A stretch of 64,000 nucleotides of DNA from Skeletonema tropicum (taxonomy: Eukaryota > Bacillariophyta > Thalassiosirophyceae > Thalassiosirales > Thalassiosiraceae): NCBI GenBank assembly GCA_037178625.1, contig CM074132.1, positions 1,240,001 through 1,304,000 on the forward strand, in the 5' to 3' direction. The position numbers were made by a program, and so were the translations under genes. The notes below the pieces were generated by a model. That model ran no database searches, was not told the DNA's origin, and saw only the letters and a program-made list of their open reading frames with translations. Shown here piece by piece: positions 20,434-29,792 of this stretch; position 1 is the first letter of the stretch; every line of letters begins with the position of its first letter.

Positions 20434-21411
20434 ATGAGCTTCAATAACAACTCTGGACGAAGCCGATGGGGCAGTAATAATTCTGCCCCAGCTGCTCGAC
20501 CTCCAGCAAGGAATGACGATGAAGCTGCACTGGCGGCACTATTGAATGAAGCGAGCGCTCGTGACGAGCAGCGAGGAGGCAACAAAGAACGCAATTCGTA
20601 CAATAATCAGCATCGACAAGGGCCAAGGCGAGGGGACCAGCAAAATTCAGACTCCTATAATCAATACAGACGGAGCGGAGACAAACGAATCGTAGAAGAT
20701 GACGAAAAAGATGAGAGAGGCAGTGGCAAACGCCGTCGCCGCAGATGGAATGATCGTGATGAAGGACAGGGTGGCCCAGATCGCTGGGGGGCGCAGTCAG
20801 ATGCTAATAATGCAACAGCCGATAATGGCAATGATGCAAACAAAGAGCCTGCCGAAAATCCCAACAAGATCAAAGCAAATTTCGGTTTATCGGGCGCTCT
20901 TGCAAGCGATACGCAAACCGGCAATGCACGTGATGGGATTACACTCAAATTCTCAGAGCCTCCAGAAGCAAGAATCCCTAACACCAGGTGGAGATTGTAT
21001 GTCTTCCGTCGCAAATCTTCTGATGTAAAACACGCTGCAACAGATTCAGACAAAAAGGATGACGATTTGCTGGATGTGTATCATATTAGTCGCCAGTCTG
21101 CTTACCTCTTCGGTCGTGAGAGAAAGGTGGCGGATATTCCTGTGGACCACGGATCTTTATCGAAACAACATTGTGTGCTGCAATATCGTGCTCTGCCATC
21201 CAAGTCATCATCACTTATTGGAGAAGCCCCTAAATTGCAATGTAAGCCTTATTTGATGGATCTGGAAAGCACAAATGGAACTTTTATCAACGGAGTCCGG
21301 CTAGATGCTGCAAGGTATTATGAACTGAGGAGGGGCGACGTGATAACATTGGGCGCAAGTACAAGAGAATATGTGTTGCTTACGGAGCAAAGTGCAAAGA
21401 CTGGCATTTGA
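20434..21411 (+). CDS. SNIP1/Pml1/DAWDLE-like FHA-domain protein
   Basis: A 325-aa protein with a basic, disordered N-terminal half rich in Arg, Asn and Asp (GKRRRRRWNDRDE) and a C-terminal forkhead-associated domain. FHA landmarks: WRLYVFRRK, then YLFGRERKVADIPVDHGSLS (GR and the SxxH motif SKQH), and MDLESTNGTFINGVRL. This layout, an Arg-rich tail plus one FHA domain preceded by PPEARIPNTRWRLYVFR, is that of SNIP1/Pml1 in the RES pre-mRNA retention and splicing complex and of plant DAWDLE in miRNA biogenesis. Expected location is nuclear. Intact and intronless. Confidence 0.9.
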   Translation: MSFNNNSGRSRWGSNNSAPAARPPARNDDEAALAALLNEASARDEQRGGNKERNSYNNQHRQGPRRGDQQNSDSYNQYRRSGDKRIVEDDEKDERGSGKRRRRRWNDRDEGQGGPDRWGAQSDANNATADNGNDANKEPAENPNKIKANFGLSGALASDTQTGNARDGITLKFSEPPEARIPNTRWRLYVFRRKSSDVKHAATDSDKKDDDLLDVYHISRQSAYLFGRERKVADIPVDHGSLSKQHCVLQYRALPSKSSSLIGEAPKLQCKPYLMDLESTNGTFINGVRLDAARYYELRRGDVITLGASTREYVLLTEQSAKTGI

Positions 21412-21459
21412 TTCATTTATGCATACTATTTAAGTATTTCTATTTAATCGAACTGGAGC

Positions 21460-22971
21460 TCACGGTGACAAATTCAATGTTACCGCTCCTCGTTTATCGT
21501 GATAGCCAAACTGATTGGAATTCGCTGCAGCAAAAATAAACGTATTTTCTCCAGCGCCGATGTATTCGTCGTCTATCAAACTTATAGCAAATGTCAGTAC
21601 CGTAACGCCGTCGTCTTGCAAGATTGTTGCTTCCTGTAAATTCTGCTGAGATTCTGGCAATAGTGTGATCATTGTTTCAGCCATTCCTTCAAGGGCGTAG
21701 TATTTTGCTTCTTTCACATCTGGGAGACCAATAACAGCAGTACTGCCCACCATTCTTCCATCTGGTGATGAAAATCCGAGACCTATCCACCCATCATTGT
21801 CGTATTCCAGTCGCATGCAAAGATTGTCTCCAACAACTTCATAATACAATGTCAGATCATCCAGCAGAGTCTCACTTTGACTGAGGTTTGTTGGGCACAG
21901 CGTTGCAGATCTTTTGGAATGTGTGCTATTTGAAGTCGTCCCTATTGTTGGCTCCAACGTACTAGTTCGTATTGTCGGTTCCAACGTACTAGTTTGTATT
22001 GATGGCTCCAATGTACTACTAGGAAAAATTCCGCCTGTTGGGGCCCATGTATTACTACTTGAAATCGTTCCTTTTGTTGGGACCGGTGTCGGGAAATTGG
22101 TATCTTCTTTTATCGCATCTTCTTCTTCACACGGAAGCATACAAGCTTCCTTATGAAAGCACATGTATTCAAGAGTCCCACCGCCCATGTCCACACATTC
22201 ACACTCTAGAGAAGCGTGTATTACACCACAGCATTCTTCTTGTCCGCTGGAACAGACAGTGCCTTCTTGATAGCAAATGGAATTAGGAGAGCATTCCTCG
22301 TTGGTTTCATCTCCTACAGATGAGACTGGAAACTTTGTCACAGATGCAGTTGGAAAGCTGCTTCTAGTATCAAAAATTGGCATGTTGGTAGGTTGTTTTG
22401 ATGATCTCTTCGTTGACCGTTTTGAGGGTCTCTTTGTGGGTTTTGGGGTTGGCTTCTTGTGCTTGCCATCTTGATAGTCCAAAGATTTTGGCTCCTTTTT
22501 GCGACGTAAAATATGACCCATTAAATCAGCGTCAATGTTGATGTTGATGTCATCTTCTAAGTGATGAAAATGCTTTTGGCCATTTCCTTGCTGCTGGTTG
22601 TTATTGTGATAATCTCCATGTTTTCCACGTAGGTGGCTGCGATTGTTATTGTATCTATGCTCTTGATCGTTTTGGCTTTGATGATGATTTGTTCCGTATA
22701 CTTTTTTCAGCTTTCGCTTTCGCTTTACTTCCTTTTCGTTGTTTCTCTTCTTTCCAGATCTATTGTCTTTTCGATGAACTATTCGCAGATCTCTATATTG
22801 TCCAAACTCTAATTCGGTTCCTTCAGCTTCTGCTTGCACATTGCTCTGCCTTGTGGTGTCATACACGAAATCTCTGCGGCTCAACCACCGAAGAGGATCA
22901 GCGCTTGTACAGACCACAAGAAACGATGCAACAAATAGCTTTCTATTCAAACTGTATTGCGGGAATCTCAT
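21460..22971 (-). CDS. Secreted DOMON-domain protein with Cys-rich module
   Basis: A 503-aa protein with an N-terminal signal-like leader (KLFVASFLVVCTSADP). A basic, His/Asn/Lys-rich region (residues about 50-200) follows. A Cys-rich module (CSPNSICYQEGTVCSSGQ, then ECCGVIHAS) sits near 230-290. A Thr/Ser/Pro stretch has about four degenerate copies of STLEPTIRT. A C-terminal DOMON domain (about 370-500; NLCMRLEYDNDGWIGLGFSS, FIFAAANSNQFGYHDKRG) ends the protein. DOMON domains bind haem or sugars in extracellular proteins. Lys-Pro-Thr repeats (PTPKPTKRPSKRST) resemble cell-wall-associated diatom proteins. Ligand and role are unknown. Confidence 0.75.
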   Translation of the reverse strand: MRFPQYSLNRKLFVASFLVVCTSADPLRWLSRRDFVYDTTRQSNVQAEAEGTELEFGQYRDLRIVHRKDNRSGKKRNNEKEVKRKRKLKKVYGTNHHQSQNDQEHRYNNNRSHLRGKHGDYHNNNQQQGNGQKHFHHLEDDININIDADLMGHILRRKKEPKSLDYQDGKHKKPTPKPTKRPSKRSTKRSSKQPTNMPIFDTRSSFPTASVTKFPVSSVGDETNEECSPNSICYQEGTVCSSGQEECCGVIHASLECECVDMGGGTLEYMCFHKEACMLPCEEEDAIKEDTNFPTPVPTKGTISSSNTWAPTGGIFPSSTLEPSIQTSTLEPTIRTSTLEPTIGTTSNSTHSKRSATLCPTNLSQSETLLDDLTLYYEVVGDNLCMRLEYDNDGWIGLGFSSPDGRMVGSTAVIGLPDVKEAKYYALEGMAETMITLLPESQQNLQEATILQDDGVTVLTFAISLIDDEYIGAGENTFIFAAANSNQFGYHDKRGAVTLNLSP

Positions 22972-23435
22972 CGTTTTGATTTCGTCAAGCTGCTGCTGTA
23001 TTTATTATTTGCATCTTTGATAGCATGAAACAGAGCATTGCTTAGTGGATGTGGTAGGTTTTAGTGGCATCAAATTGTGATAAAATTTTGGCGCGTGAAC
23101 GGTCGGTGAACGTCCAGGAAATGAAGTGTAAGCCCTTTAAAAAAATCTCTCAAGAGTGTAAAATTACTTACCTACCATCAATTGAACTTCATAATCTAGA
23201 GAGGTGTAATAATTTCATTCTCTTATGTTCAACAGAAGCAGCTGTTGAAAACTTCACCCCTCGGGACTCGGAACACTTTTGAATTTCGAATTTCAGCATC
23301 TTTTGGAACGTGCTACTTCAACGGCTGCACCGACGTAAACATACCGCAACTGGCCGAAAGAGCTCTGGTACGCAGTGCTCACAGTACTGAGGATAGACGC
23401 GGCGTGTTCAGTGTTTCTAGGAAAGGTGATTCAAA
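22972..23435. other. Divergent intergenic region
   Basis: 464 bp between the DOMON protein start and the small membrane protein start. A TTTTGGCGCG (E2F-like) box lies around 23087-23096. Frames here are short and lack protein-like composition. Confidence 0.35.
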
Positions 23436-23890
23436 ATGAGTTCCTCTTCTTCTTCGACGCCTTTGAAAGTTTTGGTAGGCGGCTGTCTCCCGGTACTCTT
23501 CAGTTTTGCCGTATTCGTATGTCTTTCAGTAGTTTGGTTCACTCATGTGAGTATGAGTGATTTGCCATCTATGATGCTTATATTTGAACACCTCATCTCA
23601 ATACTTCATCCTTCACTTCACCTTTTCAATGCTGATAATCATCAACATCATTCATTTCCTGTGTGACAATGACATGCTTCATACTGATACAGAACAAACG
23701 CAAAATGAGGAGACGCGGCAGATGGCAACCTACGAAGCGTTTCCTGCCAGTGCTAATATGTAACTGGATTATTGGTCTCTTCGTAGGCAGCCGTAACGCA
23801 GATGTTCACAGTGAAAAGGCTCTGACTCGCTCACTCAGTAAAAATGCTCTATCACGCTCGTCGAGCTACAGCAGGCAAAATTCAGCATGA
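23436..23890 (+). CDS. Small two-exon membrane protein, unknown
   Basis: Exon 1 (23436-23546) and exon 2 (23693-23890) are joined across a 146-nt intron with GTGAGT donor and ATACAG acceptor, phase 0, giving 102 aa. The product has a hydrophobic segment in exon 1 (GCLPVLFSFAVFVCLSVVWF) and a second in exon 2 (FLPVLICNWIIGLFVG). Between them is the very basic KRKMRRRGRW, and the tail is Ser-rich. Two short spans with a positive loop suggest a helical hairpin in a membrane. I do not recognise the family. Support is the good splice sites, the in-frame join and matched hydrophobicity. A chance ORF pair remains possible. Confidence 0.5.
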
Positions 23891-24036
23891 AACAAAGAAT
23901 CCAGCCATTACCATTATATGTTTTTGTAAAGTACTTTGATTATCGTGCATTATGTTCAAGTTAGTGACTAATAAAGTTTTTAGAGCAAAATTTTCAGCAA
24001 ATAGTGATTTGATATCAACAGCTGCATTTACAGAAA

Positions 24037-27000
24037 TCAAAATGATAAGAGCAGCTCCAAAATGGGAGTCACAATGTCAGTGCAAGACTTATCAGAGGTT
24101 GTCTTTGCGTCATTCTTTGCTTCGGTGTGTTTCCCCTGCAAAGATGTCTTGGCTGTATCACCTGTTTCAACAATACTTGACACAGTCATGTAACATTGAG
24201 CAAACACCCATCGGACGTTATTCCAGCAATAGCAACGCTTGGAGACATTGTAGTCAATTTCACCTTCGAGTGGGTCATAAACAACCAACGGATCCACTGA
24301 AAACATACCCGTGACTGGATCGATGTTACCACCTGGTGGACGAGGAATAAAAGCTGATAGACGCTCTACGTCAACCTTTCCAAATTGAGGGTGATGCGTT
24401 GCATTGAGATCAATTAGAGTTGCCTGTGCATCAAAGTGTTGACCATAAAATAGAAGAAAGTGCATTAGAAGCTTCCCAGAAGTAAGTTCTCCTGAACACA
24501 GAACTTCGAAGACATCGTTGGAACTCTGAGGTGTTGACGAAGTTGGAAGCTCATCACTTGATGGAGTGACTTGTGACAGAACTGCTTGGGCGTTGTCGAG
24601 AGCAACACTGCTGCTTTGCGGTATCATTTGACTCTTAAGAATAGACGAGCCGTCTACTTCTTCAGCAGCTTCACCTTCTTCTGTCAACATTTGATCTTTT
24701 GCGGGTTTGTTCTTCTCCTTGTTTTGCTTTTGCGCTGTTTGGCTGTAGTTTGGACCTGATTCATTGGTTGACAAAGTCATCGAGTATGTTTCGGTGGTCG
24801 ATCCATTACCATTCGATTTCTTTGCAATTGAAGCCCACGAAGAAGATACCGTAGGTTTCGAAGTAGTGCTAGGAGCATCTTGAGTTTTTGTCTGGCCAAT
24901 ACTCTCACTAGTTGACGAAGGTGCAATAGGTTTCCCTTGCCCGTCCGCTGGTTCTCGCCGATGCTTCTTGCCCTTATTGCGCTGGGTATCGTCCCCGCTA
25001 ACTTTTTCACGTTGCTTTTCCATTTTCTTCATATCTTCCTGAATTATTTTTCTATCTTTCAGAACTGCCAAAAGTAAAAGAAGAAGGCCGTAGCTACTGA
25101 GACCACCTGAGAATGGCTCGTTCAATCTGCGCTGTGCAAGTAACTCTTTCAGAACCATAGCAACTTGCACAACTGGAGTGCTCTCTGGAGGCAAGCCAGT
25201 TTCGTTACAAGCGTCTTGTACAACACATTGAGAGTAAGTTGTAGAACCAATTCCACCGTGCTCAGGCCCCTCAAAAGTAATATCAATAGGCTGCAGGCCG
25301 TTCATCAAGTCAGCACCGCGCCACTGAGGGAAGAAACCAGCTGATGAAGATACCGAAGTTTGATGAGGCATTTGATCCGAAGACAGTGGAGGAGAGGTGG
25401 ACACTGTACCCTGTGGAGGCATTTGTTGCTGCATCATCCAGTTGTCTCCAGAACCACCGGCAAATCCAGGAAGTCTCGATGGGTCTGCTAACATTTTCAC
25501 CACTGGAACTGTGGCAGTAGGAATTGCCTTCACCTGAACAGCCCATGGTTGCAGTTCTAGCTCACTTGCCAACCGAAGCACTCGTTGCGCATTCAAGGAA
25601 AGATGAGGTGCATAATTGTAGGGAGCGTAATAAAACTCGTGTTGGGACCCTTGATATTCCGGGTTGTAACTCTCCATACCAACATCTTGGGAGTTATAAT
25701 TTTCCCCGCTCCCGCCCTGGTAATCGGTGGCATAGCTCTCCATGCTCGGACCCGGTTGGTAGGCTTGTGAGTAACTATCCGAGCTATCCAAACGGTGAAA
25801 CTCCATATCTTCGCTACAATGCACGGAATCATCCTGAACCGTTGCTACACCGGCGTCGTGTTCCGAAATAGTACTGCCCGAGAATAAACCAGGAGAGTTT
25901 GCATTATTTTGCACTGATGCAGTAGGAGATGACACATCCCCTTGTTGCGTCGTTGCAACCGTGGCTGTCGTCGAATGTTGATCAGGGGATACAGGTATTC
26001 CTTCTTCCGTCACCCCCATTGATTCTTGCCGTTTGTTCTCTACTTCGTTAAAGCCACCAGGAACAGGCATATTCATACTTTGAATACTCTCCTGGCGTTG
26101 TTGCTCCATCGGGGAGGGTGGTGGTGGGTGATTCATAACATCATCCAACCCGCACACGACAAGGTCCAAATCTGACGAAGGCAAATCTAATTGTGTCGCA
26201 CAGCTTCCATACATTTCTACACGACACTGATCAGGCCATATCTTTCCAAGCGTATCCTGCAAGGCACCTAGCACTGCACTTCGTTCCCGCCGTCGTACAT
26301 CAAGGGCGAGTGACCGCCGTGACATGAAGGTGTTGAGTTCTTCCGATAGTTGTCCACAAACATTGAGTAAATGATAACCAACATCATCCTCGGGCCGTGC
26401 ACCATGCGGAGCGTCAAGACTTGATGCAACGGATGATGTCGCGCTGCAAGAGTTACCCGGTCCTAGAAGTGTATCAAGAGGGGGTGGCACATTGTTGTCA
26501 TGGGCTGCTGCGGCGTCTTCCTCTCCACCATTAGTCTCCTTCTCGTTATCCTCAGATGAAGTTGGAGATGAAACAATCTTTGACTGAACAGTAGAAGCAG
26601 GAGGCACAGTTGTTTTGGGTATTGAGGTTGCCTTGGGTGGTATTGGCTCTAATACAACCTTTGGTTCAGGTTTCACACTGTCGCTCGCCTTCATTGTACC
26701 CTCCTTCTTTTCGGTGACCTCAGCTACCGCAATTTTGTTCGTCTCATTGCCCGCAGCACTTGTGTTGCTAATGGCGCTGTTGCTAATGGCGCTGAGGCTA
26801 GCAGCACTAGCACTTTTCACTACCTTCGCCCATGCATTCGGTTTGGGTTTGGACGCATTTGGAGGAGCAGCTGGCTGTTGTTGTTCCTTCTTCACTGGTT
26901 CAATCGCGGACTTGTAACTTATTCCAGGTTTCACCTTGGCACTTTTCGGCTGCTGGTCAGCGTTTTTGGACTTGGCCAAAGCGGACGAATCGATGGCTTT

Positions 27001-29148
27001 CCCTCCTGTAGTAGCGGCAGAGGCAGTAGATGCGTTGTGGTTGGTCGAGGTTGCCGATGCTCCTAGTAATACGTCACGCATGGATTTACCATTATGCTTC
27101 GAAGTGGCGATTGGTGGTGGATTTGTAGCCACTGCGGTGGCAGTGGCATTCGATCTCCGTCCCTGCTGCTTATTATTGCCATTATTGTTGCTGCCCGAAG
27201 AAGAGGCGGTGCGCTTGTCGTTATTATGTGACGAGGAGCGTCCACGCTGTTGCTGCTTCTGATTATTATTATCGGACGAGGACTTTGCTCCACCATCTGA
27301 TGCTGACTTCCCCCCACCACCGCCTCCTTTTCCCTCGCCAACATTGTCATTCTTTTGTTGCTGCTGATTCTGGTTATTGTTGTTATTCTTTTTCCGTCTT
27401 CGGCCATCCTTTTTCCTCCTCGAATTGTTGTTATTATTTTGGCCATTATTATTCTGGGAGGAGTTGTTGTTGTTGTTATTATTGTTCGAAGAATTCACAA
27501 CATCACTGTTACCATTGTTGTTGTTGTTACTATTGGAGTTGTTCCCATCATTATTTCGGCCAGAGTTATTATTCGCGCGGTTGTTCCCGTTGTTTGCATT
27601 CCCCCCCTTCCCATTATTATTCACATTGTTGTTGTTGTTGTTGCTGCTGCCATTGCCATTGTTGTTATTCCCCTGAGACTTGGCCTTGCGCCCACGAGGC
27701 TTGACTTCCACAGTCTCCCATGCGCCGTCGTCGGCATCATCTTGGTTGGCATTAGAAGAATTACTCGTGGCAGATTTTGCCTCTTTGGTGGCGGTTTTGT
27801 CGGGAGAGGCATTGGATGGCTGCTCGGATGATGATGAGGGCGATGGAACCTTCTCTATAACCTTGCCCTTCTCTTGATGTTCTCTATTGTTAGGAGACGC
27901 TTTCGGTTGCTGATGGGCATCTTTCGAAACTGCACCAACACCACCACTTTCTCCTCCTTTCGACGATGACGACGCCGTAACTTTCTCATTATTGACAATA
28001 GTCTTGTTGGACGTGGAAGATGAAGGGGCTACAAGCTCCTTCTTCTCCCCCTGTGCGACGGCAAGGTCGGCGGTAGTACCATTATTATTTCCTCCACCCT
28101 TTACTACATCATCCCTGGAGTTGACATTAGCTCCTCCTGAACCTGATACTGCCGAGTTGGCATCTGCAGTGGATGCTTTGCGCTTCTGTGAATTATATAG
28201 TACCAAGTGGGTGGGAAGTGACACAACATGAAAAATGATGAGTATAAATCCAACAAATGCGCACAAGACATGATTTTGTAAACCTCTCAACAAGCATACC
28301 TTCTTTTTATTCTTCTTTTTCTTCTTCTTGGAAGGAGAAGATGGTTCTGCAGGAAGATGGGCGGTAAACTGATCCCCTTCCGCAGTATGTACAGTAGTAC
28401 TCGTCATCCCAGTAGTCAAAGACGACGATAGCAGTGTTGTATTTTTTGTCGAGTCCGACTCTGCAGCTGCTACCGTGGACGACTTTTCCCCATGATGACC
28501 CTTCATATTGGTGACTGCAGTAGCATCGCTGCTCCCCTTTTCTGCAATAGGGGGAAGAGTAGTAGTGCTGTGATTTTCCCTCGATACTGCGTCCCCTGCT
28601 CCTCCACCTCTATTACCGCCGCCACCACCACCACCCGATGACTTTTTCTTGTCACTAGTACTGGCTGATGATGATGCCCCGCGGTTGTTTTCTTTACATT
28701 TAGCATTTGAATTATTAGCTTTTGGCTGTTGCTGCTGCTGATGATGTTGTTGATCCTTCTTTCCAGATCCGTCATCAACGACGGTAGATTTGCTGCACTT
28801 CTCCATAACGGTGGTGGTGGCTGCTGCGTGAGCATTCTCGTCCGCGCCATTCCCTGCACCACCGCTGCCATTGTGACTGCCACCCGTCGGAGAATTCGTC
28901 TTTACATGTGAGTTGTTACCGAGATGGTTGGCGGCAGACGTGTCATTGGATGATGATGGCGTTGTTCCCCCGCCGCTGCTCCTTATTCTCTGGTGCGTCT
29001 TCACATCGGTACTTCCACCGCCGACGCCGCCGCCAATGAGACCCTTCGACGACTTTTCGTCGGGAGCACCATCGGTTGTGTTTGCCTTGGTAGATGACGA
29101 TGTCGAAGAAGCACCTCCACTTGGTATTATTGGGGATTTATTATCCAT
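24037..29148 (-). CDS. Giant Trf4/TENT4-type non-canonical poly(A) polymerase
   Basis: Non-canonical poly(A) polymerases tail nuclear RNAs (TRAMP) or mRNAs. The C-terminal 750 residues hold the nucleotidyltransferase core: VEMYGSCATQLDLPSSDLDL supplies the GS and DxD catalytic motifs. The third Asp lies in PIDITFEGPEH, a GLSSYGLLLLLLAVL helix follows, and a PAP-associated end contains DPLVVYDPLEG and NVSKRCYCWNNV. Long Gln/Pro/Ser-rich inserts separate strands of the catalytic domain. The N-terminal about 900 residues are low complexity, with an Asn/Gly/Ser run near residues 490-640, and are presumably disordered. An in-frame 114-nt intron (28299-28186) is probably removed, leaving about 1665 aa. 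The family is firm; the tail specificity is unknown. Confidence 0.85.
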   Translation of the reverse strand: MDNKSPIIPSGGASSTSSSTKANTTDGAPDEKSSKGLIGGGVGGGSTDVKTHQRIRSSGGGTTPSSSNDTSAANHLGNNSHVKTNSPTGGSHNGSGGAGNGADENAHAAATTTVMEKCSKSTVVDDGSGKKDQQHHQQQQQPKANNSNAKCKENNRGASSSASTSDKKKSSGGGGGGGNRGGGAGDAVSRENHSTTTLPPIAEKGSSDATAVTNMKGHHGEKSSTVAAAESDSTKNTTLLSSSLTTGMTSTTVHTAEGDQFTAHLPAEPSSPSKKKKKKNKKKVCLLRGLQNHVLCAFVGFILIIFHVVSLPTHLVLYNSQKRKASTADANSAVSGSGGANVNSRDDVVKGGGNNNGTTADLAVAQGEKKELVAPSSSTSNKTIVNNEKVTASSSSKGGESGGVGAVSKDAHQQPKASPNNREHQEKGKVIEKVPSPSSSSEQPSNASPDKTATKEAKSATSNSSNANQDDADDGAWETVEVKPRGRKAKSQGNNNNGNGSSNNNNNNVNNNGKGGNANNGNNRANNNSGRNNDGNNSNSNNNNNGNSDVVNSSNNNNNNNNSSQNNNGQNNNNNSRRKKDGRRRKKNNNNNQNQQQQKNDNVGEGKGGGGGGKSASDGGAKSSSDNNNQKQQQRGRSSSHNNDKRTASSSGSNNNGNNKQQGRRSNATATAVATNPPPIATSKHNGKSMRDVLLGASATSTNHNASTASAATTGGKAIDSSALAKSKNADQQPKSAKVKPGISYKSAIEPVKKEQQQPAAPPNASKPKPNAWAKVVKSASAASLSAISNSAISNTSAAGNETNKIAVAEVTEKKEGTMKASDSVKPEPKVVLEPIPPKATSIPKTTVPPASTVQSKIVSSPTSSEDNEKETNGGEEDAAAAHDNNVPPPLDTLLGPGNSCSATSSVASSLDAPHGARPEDDVGYHLLNVCGQLSEELNTFMSRRSLALDVRRRERSAVLGALQDTLGKIWPDQCRVEMYGSCATQLDLPSSDLDLVVCGLDDVMNHPPPPSPMEQQRQESIQSMNMPVPGGFNEVENKRQESMGVTEEGIPVSPDQHSTTATVATTQQGDVSSPTASVQNNANSPGLFSGSTISEHDAGVATVQDDSVHCSEDMEFHRLDSSDSYSQAYQPGPSMESYATDYQGGSGENYNSQDVGMESYNPEYQGSQHEFYYAPYNYAPHLSLNAQRVLRLASELELQPWAVQVKAIPTATVPVVKMLADPSRLPGFAGGSGDNWMMQQQMPPQGTVSTSPPLSSDQMPHQTSVSSSAGFFPQWRGADLMNGLQPIDITFEGPEHGGIGSTTYSQCVVQDACNETGLPPESTPVVQVAMVLKELLAQRRLNEPFSGGLSSYGLLLLLLAVLKDRKIIQEDMKKMEKQREKVSGDDTQRNKGKKHRREPADGQGKPIAPSSTSESIGQTKTQDAPSTTSKPTVSSSWASIAKKSNGNGSTTETYSMTLSTNESGPNYSQTAQKQNKEKNKPAKDQMLTEEGEAAEEVDGSSILKSQMIPQSSSVALDNAQAVLSQVTPSSDELPTSSTPQSSNDVFEVLCSGELTSGKLLMHFLLFYGQHFDAQATLIDLNATHHPQFGKVDVERLSAFIPRPPGGNIDPVTGMFSVDPLVVYDPLEGEIDYNVSKRCYCWNNVRWVFAQCYMTVSSIVETGDTAKTSLQGKHTEAKNDAKTTSDKSCTDIVTPILELLLSF
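28186..28299 (-). other. Stop-free 3n intron inside the poly(A) polymerase gene
   Basis: On the coding strand this 114-nt segment starts GTATGC directly after a Lys-rich codon run and ends TTCACAG before AAGCGC. It is exactly 38 codons without a stop. Translated it gives a hydrophobic stretch (VLCAFVGFILIIFHVV) in the middle of an otherwise wholly hydrophilic low-complexity region, which fits intron base composition rather than a real membrane helix. Confidence 0.75.
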
Positions 29149-29792
29149 TGTACTATAGATGATGAAGCTGATTGATTGCCTTTTTTTTTTGAGTGGGATC
29201 AGCTCCGATGCAGATTCTTCGTAGCGTTTTCGAATTAATACGGTTGGTCCCGTTAGGATTGCAATTGCGAAACGATAGATGAATGGGAATGGGCTGCGAG
29301 ACGAAGCCCTTTGAGTTACGAGGTATGGACCGCGTGGTTATTCTTTGATGTCGACCAAAGCCTAACGTGATGAGATGGAACCTAGAACTCAAAGACACCC
29401 CAAACAATCCGTAGTAACGAGTAAAAGGTGCGGCTTGCTTCCCCAACGTTTGCTTGCGCCGATTTTGAGGATATTCAAGTGATCGACAGACAGGACGTGG
29501 TTGAGCGTGGCTTGCACCACGTGAACGTACCAAGTTCCTACGTCAATGACGTTGAGCCAGGATCATTCTCTTCTTTTCCTTGCTTCGCGCTGCGCGCTTC
29601 TTGGGCGTGAGTTATCCGACATACTGGTATGATCACGTGTTATGTATGGAAAAGTGCACGGCAACGCAACTCCAAAGAACCAGCTCCTTTAGAAGACTCT
29701 CCTTCATTCGACTCAGACAGGATGATATAGAGGCTCAAACGACTTACATTCCATGCTATGTCAAAGCAAAGCCGTGTGATTATGTATTACTC
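29149..29792. other. Intergenic stretch upstream of the poly(A) polymerase gene
   Basis: 644 bp between two minus-strand genes. It must hold the poly(A) polymerase promoter and the terminator of the kinase-like gene. Frames on both strands are short and without recognisable protein. Nothing else is seen. Confidence 0.35.

Noticed and set aside
27228..27831. Long plus-strand frames opposite the Asn-rich part of the poly(A) polymerase
   Set aside because: They are translations of the AAT/AAC trinucleotide-rich strand in antisense and consist of Cys/Tyr/His or Val/Ile/Leu runs without protein character.
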